Below, piece after piece: positions 26,912 through 35,893 of a stretch of 64,000 nucleotides of DNA (its first letter is position 1; each line of letters begins with the position of its first letter). The notes beneath the pieces are model-generated. The model was not told the origin of the DNA. It worked only from the letters and a program-made list of their open reading frames with translations, and ran no database searches. Source of the stretch: CAZHHH01 sp052400685 (GTDB lineage Bacteria > Bacteroidota > Bacteroidia > Bacteroidales > Marinilabiliaceae); the NCBI GenBank assembly GCA_052400685.1, contig JBQTGJ010000002.1. One strand, written 5' to 3'. A program made the position numbers and the translations under genes.

Positions 26912-27571
26912 TTATGATTCAATAAGTTCTTTATTACGTGAACGTTGCACCCAGATAATAATTCCCAAGACAATCAATGCCATTGGCGGAAGAATCATCA
27001 AGCCATTATTCACATAACCAAGATCGTACAAGAACTGAGGAATAACCTGCAAAGTTCCGATACCAGGCAAGGTAAGCGTTCCGGCGCCAAATATCTCACG
27101 AACAATGGCCACTATTACAAGGATTAATCCGTAACCGGCACCATTACCTATGGCATCCAGGACTGCAGGCCAGGGTTTATTGCCTAAAGCAAAAGCCTCG
27201 AGACGTCCCATAAGGATACAGTTAGTGATGATAAGGCCAACAAACACCGACAATTGCTTACTCACTTCGTAAGCAAAAGCTTTCAGAATCTGGTCAACCA
27301 CAATAACCAATGCGGCCACAATAACCAACTGAACAATAATCCGGATACGCGAAGGAATGGTATTCCGAATTAGTGACACAATCATGTTAGAAAAAACCAG
27401 CACAAAAATAACGGAGACAGACATCACTATAGCCGGCTCCAGTTTGGCGGTTACCGCCAGGGCCGAACAAATACCCAGCACTTGTGTCGTTATAGGGTTC
27501 TGAGAACCCAGCGGACCTGTCACTAATTTCAGGTTCTTCGCAGAAAACAAAGGTTCTTTTTCACTACTCAT
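26912..27571 (-). CDS. nqrD: Na+-NQR subunit D
   Basis: A 219-residue membrane subunit with six helices and the two conserved Cys in LGICSALAV and TNCILMGR expected to bind iron with NqrE. The gene overlaps the end of nqrC by eight bases (27564-27571), suggesting translational coupling within the operon. An acidic/basic C-terminal tail (RSRNKELIES) faces the cytoplasm. Confidence 0.97.
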   Translation of the reverse strand: MSSEKEPLFSAKNLKLVTGPLGSQNPITTQVLGICSALAVTAKLEPAIVMSVSVIFVLVFSNMIVSLIRNTIPSRIRIIVQLVIVAALVIVVDQILKAFAYEVSKQLSVFVGLIITNCILMGRLEAFALGNKPWPAVLDAIGNGAGYGLILVIVAIVREIFGAGTLTLPGIGTLQVIPQFLYDLGYVNNGLMILPPMALIVLGIIIWVQRSRNKELIES

Positions 27572-28286
27572 GACTCTCCCTTTCTATATTTTTTAAGAAT
27601 GACTCATAACCTTTAAAAAAATCACCAAGCATACTTTGAAGCCCTTTACTGGTAATGGTACCACCCGAAATAGCATCCACTTCATGTTTGGCATCTTTGG
27701 CAGCGCCCCCTTTAACAACGGCAATACTAACCAGCTTGCCATCTTCAAAGATTTGCTTCCCAGGAAACTCAGCCTGAAAGGCCGGTTTTGCAATTTCAGC
27801 ACCTAAACCTGGGGTCTCACCTTTGTGTCCGAAAGTAGCACCGTAAACAGTGTTACCGTCGTCATTCACCGAAATGTACCCCCAAATAGGCCCCCACAAT
27901 CCTGTTCCTCTTAACTGCAGGATGTATTTTACACCTCCGTTTTCAAGATGCGCTTCGTAAACCGGGTAATTACGATCTTCGATAGGTTTACGTACTTCTT
28001 CGGCCAAATCGACATCAAAAGCAACCCCATCAACTTTCTCGCCCTTAAAATTCACGATATAGCTGGATTCTCCAACGATCTTCTGATATTTATCCACTGC
28101 ATCTGCACTGGAAGCCTCAACATTGATAGACCTCAGAATGTCTACCATTTTTGCCACCTCTTCGTTGTGTAGTTGTCGGTCTTTTAGTCCCTGTGACACA
28201 AAAGCCAGAAGGGCTGCAACCACCACCACCAATACCGAAGCATAGATGAACGTATAAGCGTTTCCTTGTTTGTTCATTTTGGTCAA
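27564..28286 (-). CDS. nqrC: Na+-NQR subunit C (covalent FMN)
   Basis: A 240-residue subunit with one N-terminal membrane helix (about 10-28) and a periplasmic FMN-binding domain. The flavinylation site is the Thr at about 210 in DAISGGTITSKG; most homologues have SGAT, so the Ala is replaced by Gly here. The motif is still compatible with ApbE modification. The start could also be the ATG three codons later. It begins eight bases after nqrB ends. Confidence 0.96.
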   Translation of the reverse strand: MTKMNKQGNAYTFIYASVLVVVVAALLAFVSQGLKDRQLHNEEVAKMVDILRSINVEASSADAVDKYQKIVGESSYIVNFKGEKVDGVAFDVDLAEEVRKPIEDRNYPVYEAHLENGGVKYILQLRGTGLWGPIWGYISVNDDGNTVYGATFGHKGETPGLGAEIAKPAFQAEFPGKQIFEDGKLVSIAVVKGGAAKDAKHEVDAISGGTITSKGLQSMLGDFFKGYESFLKNIERESHE

Positions 28287-28294
28287 CTTTTTAC

Positions 28295-29461
28295 TTATGC
28301 TTTAACAACTGCTCGTTTTAGTCTCCGTTTGATATTGGCTCCCACCACAAAATAATCAATAAGCGGTGCAAAGGTATTCATCAACAAAATAGCTAACATC
28401 ATACCTTCGGGATAAGCCGGGTTGAATACACGTATAAGAATCGCAAATACGCCAATCAAAAATCCATAAATCCACTTGCCTGTTTCTGTCCTCGATGCCG
28501 ATACCGGGTCGGTGGCCATAAATACAGCACCAAAAGCAAATCCGCCCAGCGTTAAGTGCTGCAAAGCACTGATATGCATCAGACCATTTGAACTGTCGGC
28601 ACCCAGTACATTAAACAGTAACCCCATGAGGCAACCACCAGCAAACACCGAAACCATCACCTTCCAACTTCCAATACCGGTATAAATAAGTATCAGCGCG
28701 CCAATCAAAATGGCCAAAGTTGAGGTTTCACCAATTGAACCGGGTATAAAACCCATAAAGCTATCCATTAATGAGAATTTGGTGGTATTACCAACCACCG
28801 CAGCCCCCAACGCTGTGGCTCCGGAAAAGCCATCAACAACGTTAGTCATGTCAGACAGCCCGGAAATCCAAACCAGGTCACCCGACATTTTTGCAGGATA
28901 AGCAAAAAACAAAAAGGCACGTGCCAACAGAGCCGGGTTCCAAATATTCATTCCCGTACCACCAAAAACCTCTTTCCCCAGAATAACAGCAAAGGCCGTA
29001 GCCACAACCACCATCCATAACGGGATATCAACCGGCAGTATCAACGGAATAAGCATCCCGGAAACTAAAAATCCTTCATTAACCTCATGACCACGTATCT
29101 GAGCAGAAATAAACTCAATGCCCAGTCCAGTGACATAGGATACAATAACGATAGGTAAAACTTTAACAAGACCATGACCGACAATCTGCCAGAAATCGGC
29201 CGTTACGCCCATCGCCAAAAAATGTTGATAACCGGTGTTCCAGATACCAAACAACAATGCCGGTACAAGGGCCAGAACAACAACACTCATGGTTCGTTTC
29301 AAATCGATATAATCGCGCACATGAACGCCACTTTTGCTGGTATGATTAGGTACAAACAAAAAAGACTCAAATGCGTCGAAGGTCGAATGGAACATTTCAA
29401 AACGCCCACCTTTTGATACGTGAGGTTTTATATTATCCAGAAATTTTCTTAATGCCTTCAT
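28295..29461 (-). CDS. nqrB: Na+-NQR subunit B (covalent FMN, quinone site)
   Basis: A 388-residue, roughly ten-helix membrane subunit, the core of the sodium channel and quinone reduction site. The covalent FMN motif DGFSGATALGAA is intact, with Thr in SGAT as acceptor. The cytoplasmic N-terminus (about residues 1-55) is the region that binds the quinone in structural studies of the family. It follows nqrA after a 65-base gap, the widest in the operon. Confidence 0.97.
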   Translation of the reverse strand: MKALRKFLDNIKPHVSKGGRFEMFHSTFDAFESFLFVPNHTSKSGVHVRDYIDLKRTMSVVVLALVPALLFGIWNTGYQHFLAMGVTADFWQIVGHGLVKVLPIVIVSYVTGLGIEFISAQIRGHEVNEGFLVSGMLIPLILPVDIPLWMVVVATAFAVILGKEVFGGTGMNIWNPALLARAFLFFAYPAKMSGDLVWISGLSDMTNVVDGFSGATALGAAVVGNTTKFSLMDSFMGFIPGSIGETSTLAILIGALILIYTGIGSWKVMVSVFAGGCLMGLLFNVLGADSSNGLMHISALQHLTLGGFAFGAVFMATDPVSASRTETGKWIYGFLIGVFAILIRVFNPAYPEGMMLAILLMNTFAPLIDYFVVGANIKRRLKRAVVKA

Positions 29462-29526
29462 CAGAAATTATTTTGATTGATATGTTTCTCAACAATAAGC
29501 CCTTTAACGGGACTTCGTTCATGTAT

Positions 29527-30876
29527 TTATGCGCCTAACTCTTTAATCATTACATTAATACCCGTACGAAGAATCGATTGCAACTCAAGTTTTGAGGTGT
29601 CAACAAATTCGCATAATGCAATATCTTCTTCCACCACTTCATAAATACCCAATTGTTCCATTTCGTCAATATCTTCTGTCAAAATAGCTTTAATCAGAAA
29701 CTCAGGAAGGATGTCCATTGGTAGCACTTTGTCATACTGTCCCGACATAACAATGGCACGTAAACCGCCATGCAGATTTGCATTTAGCCGGTACTCTTTA
29801 TTTCGAAACAACCAGCTAAAGAAAGTTCGCGACATACTAAACTTTCCGAAGCCGGGCATAGCCCAACCCAATAACTCGTAGTCGTCGCCCTCGGGAATTA
29901 CTGTCACCAGATTATTATAAAAGCCCAGATAGCCGTCCTCGGCAATTTTCTCTCCGGTCAGCACATTTCCACTGATCACACGAAGCGATCCCTCATTCAC
30001 ATTTCCTTTCAACAAATCCTTGACAGATGCTCCCAAGCGATAGCGAAAATAGGCAGGCTTCTTAACCTCGGAACCAGCTACGGCAATGACTCTTGAAAAA
30101 TTGTGATGACCGGATTGGAACAGATGACCCAAAGAAACCACATCCTGAGGAAGGATAACCCACACTTTTTCACCTTTATTAATCGGGCTGATATGATGAA
30201 TCTGAACCCCAACGTTACCGGCAGGATGCGGCCCATCAAAAAAGTGCACATCCACACCATCAAGACCAGAAAACACCTTCGATTCGGAATTAGCAGGTAA
30301 GCTGAGGTGCACTTCAGACGCTAATTTTTTAAGCACTTCAAGTCCGGCCTTAAAAGCATCCTCCTCTCCCGTCAACGCAAATTCGGTATCAACAGCCAGT
30401 GGCGCCGTGTCAAAGCCGGAAATAAAAACAGCCTTAGGTGTATCCTGCGGATTCGCAATAACATCATAAGGCCGTTGGCGGAAATAGGGCCATGCGCCAC
30501 TTTCCAAAAGACGCTCAATTACAGCGTCGCGTTGCATGGAGGCCGGGTTGGCTTTTCCAAAATCAACAAATGTATCTTTTCCGTCATTCTCAACAATCAC
30601 CTCCAGAATCATACGACGCTCACCACGGTTAACACTTTTAAGTGTTCCACTTACAGGCGAAACAAACTTGATCTCAGGATGATACTTGTCGAAGAAAAGC
30701 ACAGAACCAATCTTGACCGGATCGCCCTCTCTTACAGCCATCTTAGGTGTCAGCCCGTGAAAATCAGTTGGCTTAACCGCAAATAGACCAGGCAATTGGG
30801 TTTGTCCGAATACTCTCTCGGCTTTTCCCTTAAGAGGGATATCAAGCCCTTTCTTTATTTTAATCACCTCAGACAT
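29527..30876 (-). CDS. nqrA: Na+-NQR subunit A
   Basis: A 449-residue cytoplasmic, membrane-associated subunit with no cofactor of its own, required for quinone reduction. The N-terminal block IKKGLDIPLKGKAE and the biotin-carrier-like segment VREGDPVKIGSVLF are typical. It is the first gene of nqrABCDEF. It is divergent from the T9SS Plug gene, with only 83 bases between the two start codons, so regulatory sites are shared. Confidence 0.97.
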   Translation of the reverse strand: MSEVIKIKKGLDIPLKGKAERVFGQTQLPGLFAVKPTDFHGLTPKMAVREGDPVKIGSVLFFDKYHPEIKFVSPVSGTLKSVNRGERRMILEVIVENDGKDTFVDFGKANPASMQRDAVIERLLESGAWPYFRQRPYDVIANPQDTPKAVFISGFDTAPLAVDTEFALTGEEDAFKAGLEVLKKLASEVHLSLPANSESKVFSGLDGVDVHFFDGPHPAGNVGVQIHHISPINKGEKVWVILPQDVVSLGHLFQSGHHNFSRVIAVAGSEVKKPAYFRYRLGASVKDLLKGNVNEGSLRVISGNVLTGEKIAEDGYLGFYNNLVTVIPEGDDYELLGWAMPGFGKFSMSRTFFSWLFRNKEYRLNANLHGGLRAIVMSGQYDKVLPMDILPEFLIKAILTEDIDEMEQLGIYEVVEEDIALCEFVDTSKLELQSILRTGINVMIKELGA

Positions 30877-30901
30877 ACTTGAATTGTGTTTTAATTTGTG
30901 G

Positions 30902-30909
30902 CAAAATTA
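30902..30909 (-). promoter_or_regulatory. Candidate -7 element of the nqr operon
   Basis: TAATTTTG on the minus strand matches TAnnTTTG, 26 bases upstream of the nqrA start codon. No good TTTG is found at the usual distance upstream. Confidence 0.45.
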
Positions 30910-30959
30910 AATAAAAATATAAGTTTTCCATTATATTGCAGAACAGAAACCATTTCATT

Positions 30960-32324
30960 ATGAGAGCAAAAAAACAATACCAATTACTCCGAATTAATCT
31001 TAATCTCTTCTGTCTAAACAATTACAGAAATTTATCTTTAAACAACTTAAAATCCACTTTGTTGATTTTCACAATATTTAACATTGCTTTTATCAATCAG
31101 GCTAATATTAAAGCTCAAATTCCAGAGTATATTTCCCCCGCACTAAAAACGGTACAATTTCATCGTAACGACTGGGTATTATCCTACCCCATTTTCAAAC
31201 TTAACAGCGACCAAACCCTAACGCTCTCCTTTGACGAACCCGGCAGTGGCATCAAAAACTACTATTATAAAATTACTTTGTGCGATGCCGACTGGCAAGC
31301 ATCTGCTCTTATGACAACTGAATATATCACAGGTATTCCGTCAAATCCGATTACCGATTATGATTTTTCATTTAATACCACCTTCGATTATATTCATTAT
31401 AGGCTAACCATCCCCAATAGTAACATCAATGTAACACGATCGGGAAACTATCTGCTTACGGTTTACGAAAATGGTCATGAAGCAACACCTGTCCTAATAA
31501 AACGATTTATGGTGACCGAAACCGTGGTCACTGTCCTTTCATCGACATTAAACACAGCCCAATCGTCGATCAGAAAAGCCTATCAGGAAATTGATTTCAA
31601 AGTAGAACACAAAGGTTTTAACATCAATAATCCAATGGATGAGATTTCAGCCACCATTATTCAAAACGGGCGCACCGACAATATAATCCATGGCTTAAAA
31701 CCATTATTTGTAAGAAAGGAAGAACTGGACTTCAATTACAACCGCGAAGTAATTATGGAAGGCGGCAACGAATTCAGATATGCAGACCTGCGAAGTACAC
31801 GTTTTGTGACTGATCAGGTAGCATCTATAGACTTTGTAGATCCGTTTTATCACTTCACATTATTTACCGACCTGCCACGTCAACCTGACAGCTATCATTA
31901 CCAGCAGGATATTAACGGAAAATACCTGATTGAAGTGACTGAATACGACGATGATGAATTGCAGGCCGACTATGCATTTGTGCACTTCAGTCTGAAAATC
32001 GCACGGCCTCAACCCGCCCAAAAAATTTATCTCAACGGGGCATTAACCAACTGGCAACTGAACGAAAACTCTTTAATGACCTATAATGCACAACAAAACG
32101 TCTACGAAAAAACGTTGGTCTTAAAACAAGGCTATTATAATTACCAGTACCTCGTGCAAGAAGATGATAATAGCAAAGGAGAATTATTTCCGATTGAAAA
32201 CAGTTTCCAGGAAACGGAGAATGACTACCTGATTTTGATTTACTATAAATCTATGAACGATCGTTGTGACCGACTGATAGGCACCCAATCGATAAACACT
32301 CTTCGCAGAGAAAACGCGCAATAG
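30960..32324 (+). CDS. T9SS Plug protein (DUF5103)
   Basis: A 454-residue exported protein. A long N-terminal region ends in a hydrophobic stretch and an AQIP cleavage-like site near residue 56, followed by the DUF5103 architecture: an Ig-like first domain (VQFHRNDWVLSYPIFKLN, YYYKITLCDADW) and a second beta domain with the E-set-like end (LNGALTNWQLNENS). Members of this family were seen as the Plug that closes the SprA T9SS translocon when PorV is absent. ATG at 30960 is chosen; an in-frame TTG at 30936 gives an even longer signal. It is divergent from nqrA. The strong family match gives the identity; function in this organism is inferred. Confidence 0.85.
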   Translation: MRAKKQYQLLRINLNLFCLNNYRNLSLNNLKSTLLIFTIFNIAFINQANIKAQIPEYISPALKTVQFHRNDWVLSYPIFKLNSDQTLTLSFDEPGSGIKNYYYKITLCDADWQASALMTTEYITGIPSNPITDYDFSFNTTFDYIHYRLTIPNSNINVTRSGNYLLTVYENGHEATPVLIKRFMVTETVVTVLSSTLNTAQSSIRKAYQEIDFKVEHKGFNINNPMDEISATIIQNGRTDNIIHGLKPLFVRKEELDFNYNREVIMEGGNEFRYADLRSTRFVTDQVASIDFVDPFYHFTLFTDLPRQPDSYHYQQDINGKYLIEVTEYDDDELQADYAFVHFSLKIARPQPAQKIYLNGALTNWQLNENSLMTYNAQQNVYEKTLVLKQGYYNYQYLVQEDDNSKGELFPIENSFQETENDYLILIYYKSMNDRCDRLIGTQSINTLRRENAQ

Positions 32325-32330
32325 CAAGCT

Positions 32331-32361
32331 ATTGGTTTGTATCGGAAAAAACGTAAATTTG
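32331..32361 (+). promoter_or_regulatory. Bacteroidota-type promoter of the DivIC/FtsB-like gene
   Basis: ATTG (32331-32334), a 19-base spacer and TAAATTTG (32354-32361). It begins just after the stop codon of the Plug gene and 19 bases before the next start codon, so the downstream gene has its own promoter. Confidence 0.6.
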
Positions 32362-32379
32362 TGCCAAATAAAGATCAGA

Positions 32380-32685
32380 ATGACAGGCAACCAAAAAATA
32401 AAAACCACCTTTAGGATAATCAAAAACAAATTTATCCTAACCGGGTTGTTGTTTTTTACCTGGCTTATATTATTCGATCAAAACAGTATTGTAGATCGTA
32501 TATCGCTGGCACGGCGTAACAGCGAGTTACAGGAACAAAAAAAACACTATCAACTGGAAATAGAAAGCAACCGCCTAAAGATGGAAGAACTTCACAGCGA
32601 TCCTGAACATCTCGAAAAATACGCCCGCGAACAATACCTGATGAAAAAGCCCAATGAAGAGTTATTCATTGTAATAGAAGAATAG
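32380..32685 (+). CDS. Septum formation initiator (FtsB/DivIC family)
   Basis: A 101-residue bitopic protein: short basic cytoplasmic N-terminus, one membrane helix (about residues 19-38), then a periplasmic coiled coil (ISLARRNSELQEQKKHY onward) and the family C-terminal block EHLEKYAREQYLMKKPNEE. It belongs to the FtsB/DivIC group that joins FtsL and FtsQ in the divisome. The frame is open 16 codons upstream, but that region holds the promoter; ATG at 32380 is chosen. Confidence 0.92.
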   Translation: MTGNQKIKTTFRIIKNKFILTGLLFFTWLILFDQNSIVDRISLARRNSELQEQKKHYQLEIESNRLKMEELHSDPEHLEKYAREQYLMKKPNEELFIVIEE

Positions 32686-32731
32686 ATATCCAGGTTTATA
32701 CATTTTCACATTCATCATCAAAACATTATAA

Positions 32732-33049
32732 ATGCAAATAAACAAGACATTAACCACAATATACTATTTTGCCATGCTGCTGATTTTGGGCGGCATAATT
32801 CTTCACATCACCGAAATAAACTTTGCCGTACCAGTTTTGATAACAGGGTTAATTCCTGTTTTGGCAATAAGAATATACAACTGGATAATGACGGCTCCTG
32901 AAGACCGTCGCAGAAGCTTCGTATATGTATTCAGCGGTTTGGCACTGGCTGCCGCAGTAACAGCTATTTACTTTAACCGCAGCTACTGGATCATATTTGT
33001 AGCACTTTCGGCATTACTGGACTTTTACTATAGTTTCAGAGCTAAATAA
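32732..33049 (+). CDS. Small membrane protein of unknown function
   Basis: A 105-residue protein with about four hydrophobic segments (residues 8-26, 29-50, 63-81 and 84-99) joined by a short charged loop TAPEDRRRS. I do not recognise a family. It follows the DivIC-like gene after a 46-base gap and may be cotranscribed with it. Confidence 0.75.
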   Translation: MQINKTLTTIYYFAMLLILGGIILHITEINFAVPVLITGLIPVLAIRIYNWIMTAPEDRRRSFVYVFSGLALAAAVTAIYFNRSYWIIFVALSALLDFYYSFRAK

Positions 33050-33073
33050 AATCTGTCTGAAATTAACAAAAGG

Positions 33074-34366
33074 CTACCCAATAATTTTGGGGTGGTTTCG
33101 TTCCAGCCGCCGGTAAAATTGCAGCATTTCTTCATCGGTCAATAAATCATCTGACTCGTACTTCATGTTTTCAAGCAATTGCATAGCCGCATCAAAAACC
33201 GGCATCCGATCATAAAAATGCGCTTCAACATAATTAAGATATTTAACCACCTTAAAGGAATTGAAAAGCTCAAAGAAACGTTTATTAAATACGGACTGTT
33301 GCCCACATACCGCTTTTAAACGATCAAGGTCCTCAAAAAAACCACTATTTAGCAAAAAGCTACGAACCGGTCCCGACAGCTTATAAGTCCAGCTTTCATA
33401 CTGCGCTGAAGCCACCTCGTATAATTCGTGATAAGAATCGAAAAACACTTTTAAATCATCAAAAGCCTTTATATGATAGGTTGTTGTAGCCGAATCAGCC
33501 CCTTTCAGATGATTGGATATTGCTGCGCCCGTACCAAAAATAACACGATCAGACGGCCGCGGAGAAGGGTAAACAACAGTGGTATTAATCTCCCCAAAAA
33601 CACCCAACGGAATTAATTTCTGTAAAAAATAAAAATCTTCGCCGGCCTGCTTTCGGGGCATCCCCCCTATACGAGCATAAGCAACGGCCCGTACCGCCAT
33701 CGCCGATCCCATTGTATGAAAAGCATACGGGAAACCAACATAACGAAGCGCCTGTAGATAATATCTTAAATGCAGCTCGTACAACGTGATGGCTTTATAC
33801 ACCTCACCCTCAAAATCATTGCCATCTATCGGATGCTCAAAATAAACAGCAGCACCTTGCCGGTCTTCACCTGCCGCGAACCATTTTGTTACTTCTGTAA
33901 AATAATTGGGCGACAGCGCCACATCCGCATCCAAAGTTAATATTACCCCCATAGGGTTGTCAATTGAAAGCAATCGGGCGCAAGCTATGTCCATGCCGAT
34001 CTTACGAGCCCAGCCGGCCCCAAAATGCTTCCTAGGAAGATCATAGGCCTCAGCCACCAGCAGGGTTAACCAGGGCGCCGGTTGGTCACCATACCTGCTT
34101 CTAACTTTACGCGCGCAGGCTCGCTGCTCGTCCACAATAGTTGCCTCATCAACCGAAGAGGTATTAAAGACTAAAATAACTTCACCCGGTAAAACAGGTG
34201 CATTACATTTCAGGACGGAATCCAGCATGTCAAACAAATACGCTTCCTCACGATAAACAGGCACCACAACGATCCATGCCAAATCTCGCTTCGCCGCTCT
34301 AAAAGGCCCCGCGAGCACCGGATGTTTTTCCAGATATCTGGTTATTAACAGATCAGCTGACTTCAT
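33074..34366 (-). CDS. Family 2 glycosyltransferase
   Basis: A 430-residue soluble GT-A fold enzyme. The nucleotide-sugar motifs are WIVVVPVYREEAYL at residues 31-44, the DxD motif in LTLDADVALSP, and an acidic catalytic motif QAGEDFYFL. There is no membrane segment. The C-terminal 150 residues are a helical region without a recognisable domain. Neither donor nor acceptor can be told, and the gene stands alone between a membrane protein on the opposite strand and the ompH-like gene. Confidence 0.85.
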   Translation of the reverse strand: MKSADLLITRYLEKHPVLAGPFRAAKRDLAWIVVVPVYREEAYLFDMLDSVLKCNAPVLPGEVILVFNTSSVDEATIVDEQRACARKVRSRYGDQPAPWLTLLVAEAYDLPRKHFGAGWARKIGMDIACARLLSIDNPMGVILTLDADVALSPNYFTEVTKWFAAGEDRQGAAVYFEHPIDGNDFEGEVYKAITLYELHLRYYLQALRYVGFPYAFHTMGSAMAVRAVAYARIGGMPRKQAGEDFYFLQKLIPLGVFGEINTTVVYPSPRPSDRVIFGTGAAISNHLKGADSATTTYHIKAFDDLKVFFDSYHELYEVASAQYESWTYKLSGPVRSFLLNSGFFEDLDRLKAVCGQQSVFNKRFFELFNSFKVVKYLNYVEAHFYDRMPVFDAAMQLLENMKYESDDLLTDEEMLQFYRRLERNHPKIIG

Positions 34367-34400
34367 GAACTCTTTCTAAAAAACAGATAATACCAAAAAA

Positions 34401-34421
34401 GCCGGAAATACAATTTCCGGC
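34401..34421 (-). terminator. Terminator of the OmpH/Skp-like gene
   Basis: A perfect 8-bp GC-rich stem (GCCGGAAA with TTTCCGGC, 5-base loop) followed on the minus strand by TTTTTTGG. It separates the ompH-like gene from the glycosyltransferase gene. Confidence 0.85.
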
Positions 34422-34448
34422 CCAATTTATTTTAAAAATGCGTAAGCA

Positions 34449-35051
34449 CTACTTATCAACCACTTTATAACGTGCATTCAATTTTTCTGCCACTTCATTA
34501 GTCACATCAAGCGATTCATCAGCGTAAAGAAGATTATCGCCCATTGTATTACTCAACACCATTTGATACGAACGTTCCTGGCAATACGTACTAAGAAATG
34601 AAGTAATAGTATCGCGTAACTCCCGATTCATCTTATCTTGTTCAACCATCAATTCATTTGAAAAACGGCTGTTTAATTCCTGAAGTTCCTGCTCCTTCTT
34701 CCTCAGGCGGCTCTCCTCACTTTGAGCCCGTTCCAACGACAAAAAGCCATTATTTTGCAACTTACGTTGAAACTCATTCATATCCTGTTGAAAAATCTTC
34801 ACACGCTCATTCAAATCTGTTCTTGAAGCTTCTTCCTTGCTTATTAATTTTTCGCTTAAAACCCGTGCATATTCATATTTCAACAACAATGAATCGGTGT
34901 TGATAAACACCAACTGAGCCGAGGCGTCTTCTGCGCTATCGACATTAACCTGCCCATTGTCATCAGCCCGGCCATCCGAAAAAACAATGATAAACAAAGC
35001 TGTAACAGCTATTACCAAAACAACATTAACAATTAAAGAAAGATTTTTCAT
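34449..35051 (-). CDS. OmpH/Skp-family periplasmic chaperone, probably membrane-anchored
   Basis: A 200-residue OmpH-family protein. It starts with a hydrophobic helix (residues 5-26) that ends without an obvious cleavage site, then an acidic linker, the Skp-like strand AQLVFINTDSLLLKYEYA, a long helical hairpin (about residues 65-160) and the closing segment MVLSNTMGDNLLYAD. Skp chaperones hold unfolded outer-membrane proteins. The C-terminal pattern VTNEVAEKLNARY is typical of the family. Monocistronic, with its own terminator. Confidence 0.88.
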   Translation of the reverse strand: MKNLSLIVNVVLVIAVTALFIIVFSDGRADDNGQVNVDSAEDASAQLVFINTDSLLLKYEYARVLSEKLISKEEASRTDLNERVKIFQQDMNEFQRKLQNNGFLSLERAQSEESRLRKKEQELQELNSRFSNELMVEQDKMNRELRDTITSFLSTYCQERSYQMVLSNTMGDNLLYADESLDVTNEVAEKLNARYKVVDK

Positions 35052-35425
35052 GTGTTTAAAATTTGCTTATTAAGGGCACACAAAACGCGCCGGATAATGA
35101 ATCTCTTATGGATGAAATACATTACGGTCGTTTTATGCTATCACAATTTGTAAAAAAATAGAACAATTTAATAATGCATCAGCAAAGCCTTTGACATGCT
35201 CAAACTTCAGCATAACTAAACCAATAAAAGCGCTACGGTTATTTCACACGACTGCATCTAAAAATCACTAAAAGACCTTCGAAACAGGTATAATTTTACC
35301 GACAACAAATATAAGTTTATAACTAATATTAAAAAACAGTTAACAAACTAATTTTAATATTTTACATAGTCTATACTGATAATACGAACAACAAATTAAG
35401 AGTTCAAGAAACCTGAAGAATAATT

Positions 35426-35570
35426 AGTCTTTGCCTATAAAGTCAACATCTACATTACGGTTGTCATAAAAACAGGCATTTACGAAAAATAAACTCACTG
35501 ATTTTTCATGTCTGTACAAGCCATGAATTTGAGCTTTATATCTCAAACACTTAGTTTATGGACAGGTTCT
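35426..35570 (+). repeat. Interspersed polar repeat, copy 9
   Basis: A 145-bp element flanked by AATT at 35422-35425 and 35571-35574. The left end is AGTCTTTGCCTATAAAGTC and the right end TTTATGGACAGGTTCT. The hairpin is TTTAC-gaaaa-ATAAA, with one base changed. The right AATT is shared with copy 10. Confidence 0.85.
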
Positions 35571-35574
35571 AATT

Positions 35575-35720
35575 AGTGTCGATCTATAAAATTGAAACTT
35601 TGCAAAACAATTGATTTCAAAATGGCCATTTACCATAGTAAAAACGCGTCTTCCAGACTTCTGAAACCTAAAATTCAAACTATACTAATCGAGCATTTGA
35701 GCTTTTATTCTAAGACATAA
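35575..35720 (+). repeat. Interspersed polar repeat, copy 10 (tandem with copy 9)
   Basis: About 146 bp starting AGTGTCGATCTATAAA immediately after the AATT that ends copy 9. The hairpin TTTAC-cata-GTAAA is intact; the right end is degraded, so the border is approximate. Confidence 0.7.
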
Positions 35721-35893
35721 CAAAATAATAACAGAACATTATCTTACAAAAAAAACTCTGTAAGGATACCTTACATTATAGCCTCACAATAACCCAAATA
35801 AAAAAATATTTCAATTTACAAATTGAACAATTCGAAAAGCAAAAAAAGAGAGTTGATGCCAAAACAAAAGCCAGTCAAATAAAAAGTCTCTGA

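Larger units (their letters stand above)
35052..35893. other. Intergenic region with two tandem polar repeats
   Basis: An 842-base AT-rich spacer upstream of the ompH-like gene and downstream of the sprF-like gene. It contains repeat copies 9 and 10 (35426-35720). No reading frame or RNA gene is apparent in the rest. Confidence 0.65.

Noticed and set aside
35052..35420. Possible small RNA or riboswitch in the ompH-like upstream region
   Set aside because: No stable hairpin series, promoter-terminator pair or known riboswitch core could be seen in this AT-rich stretch.
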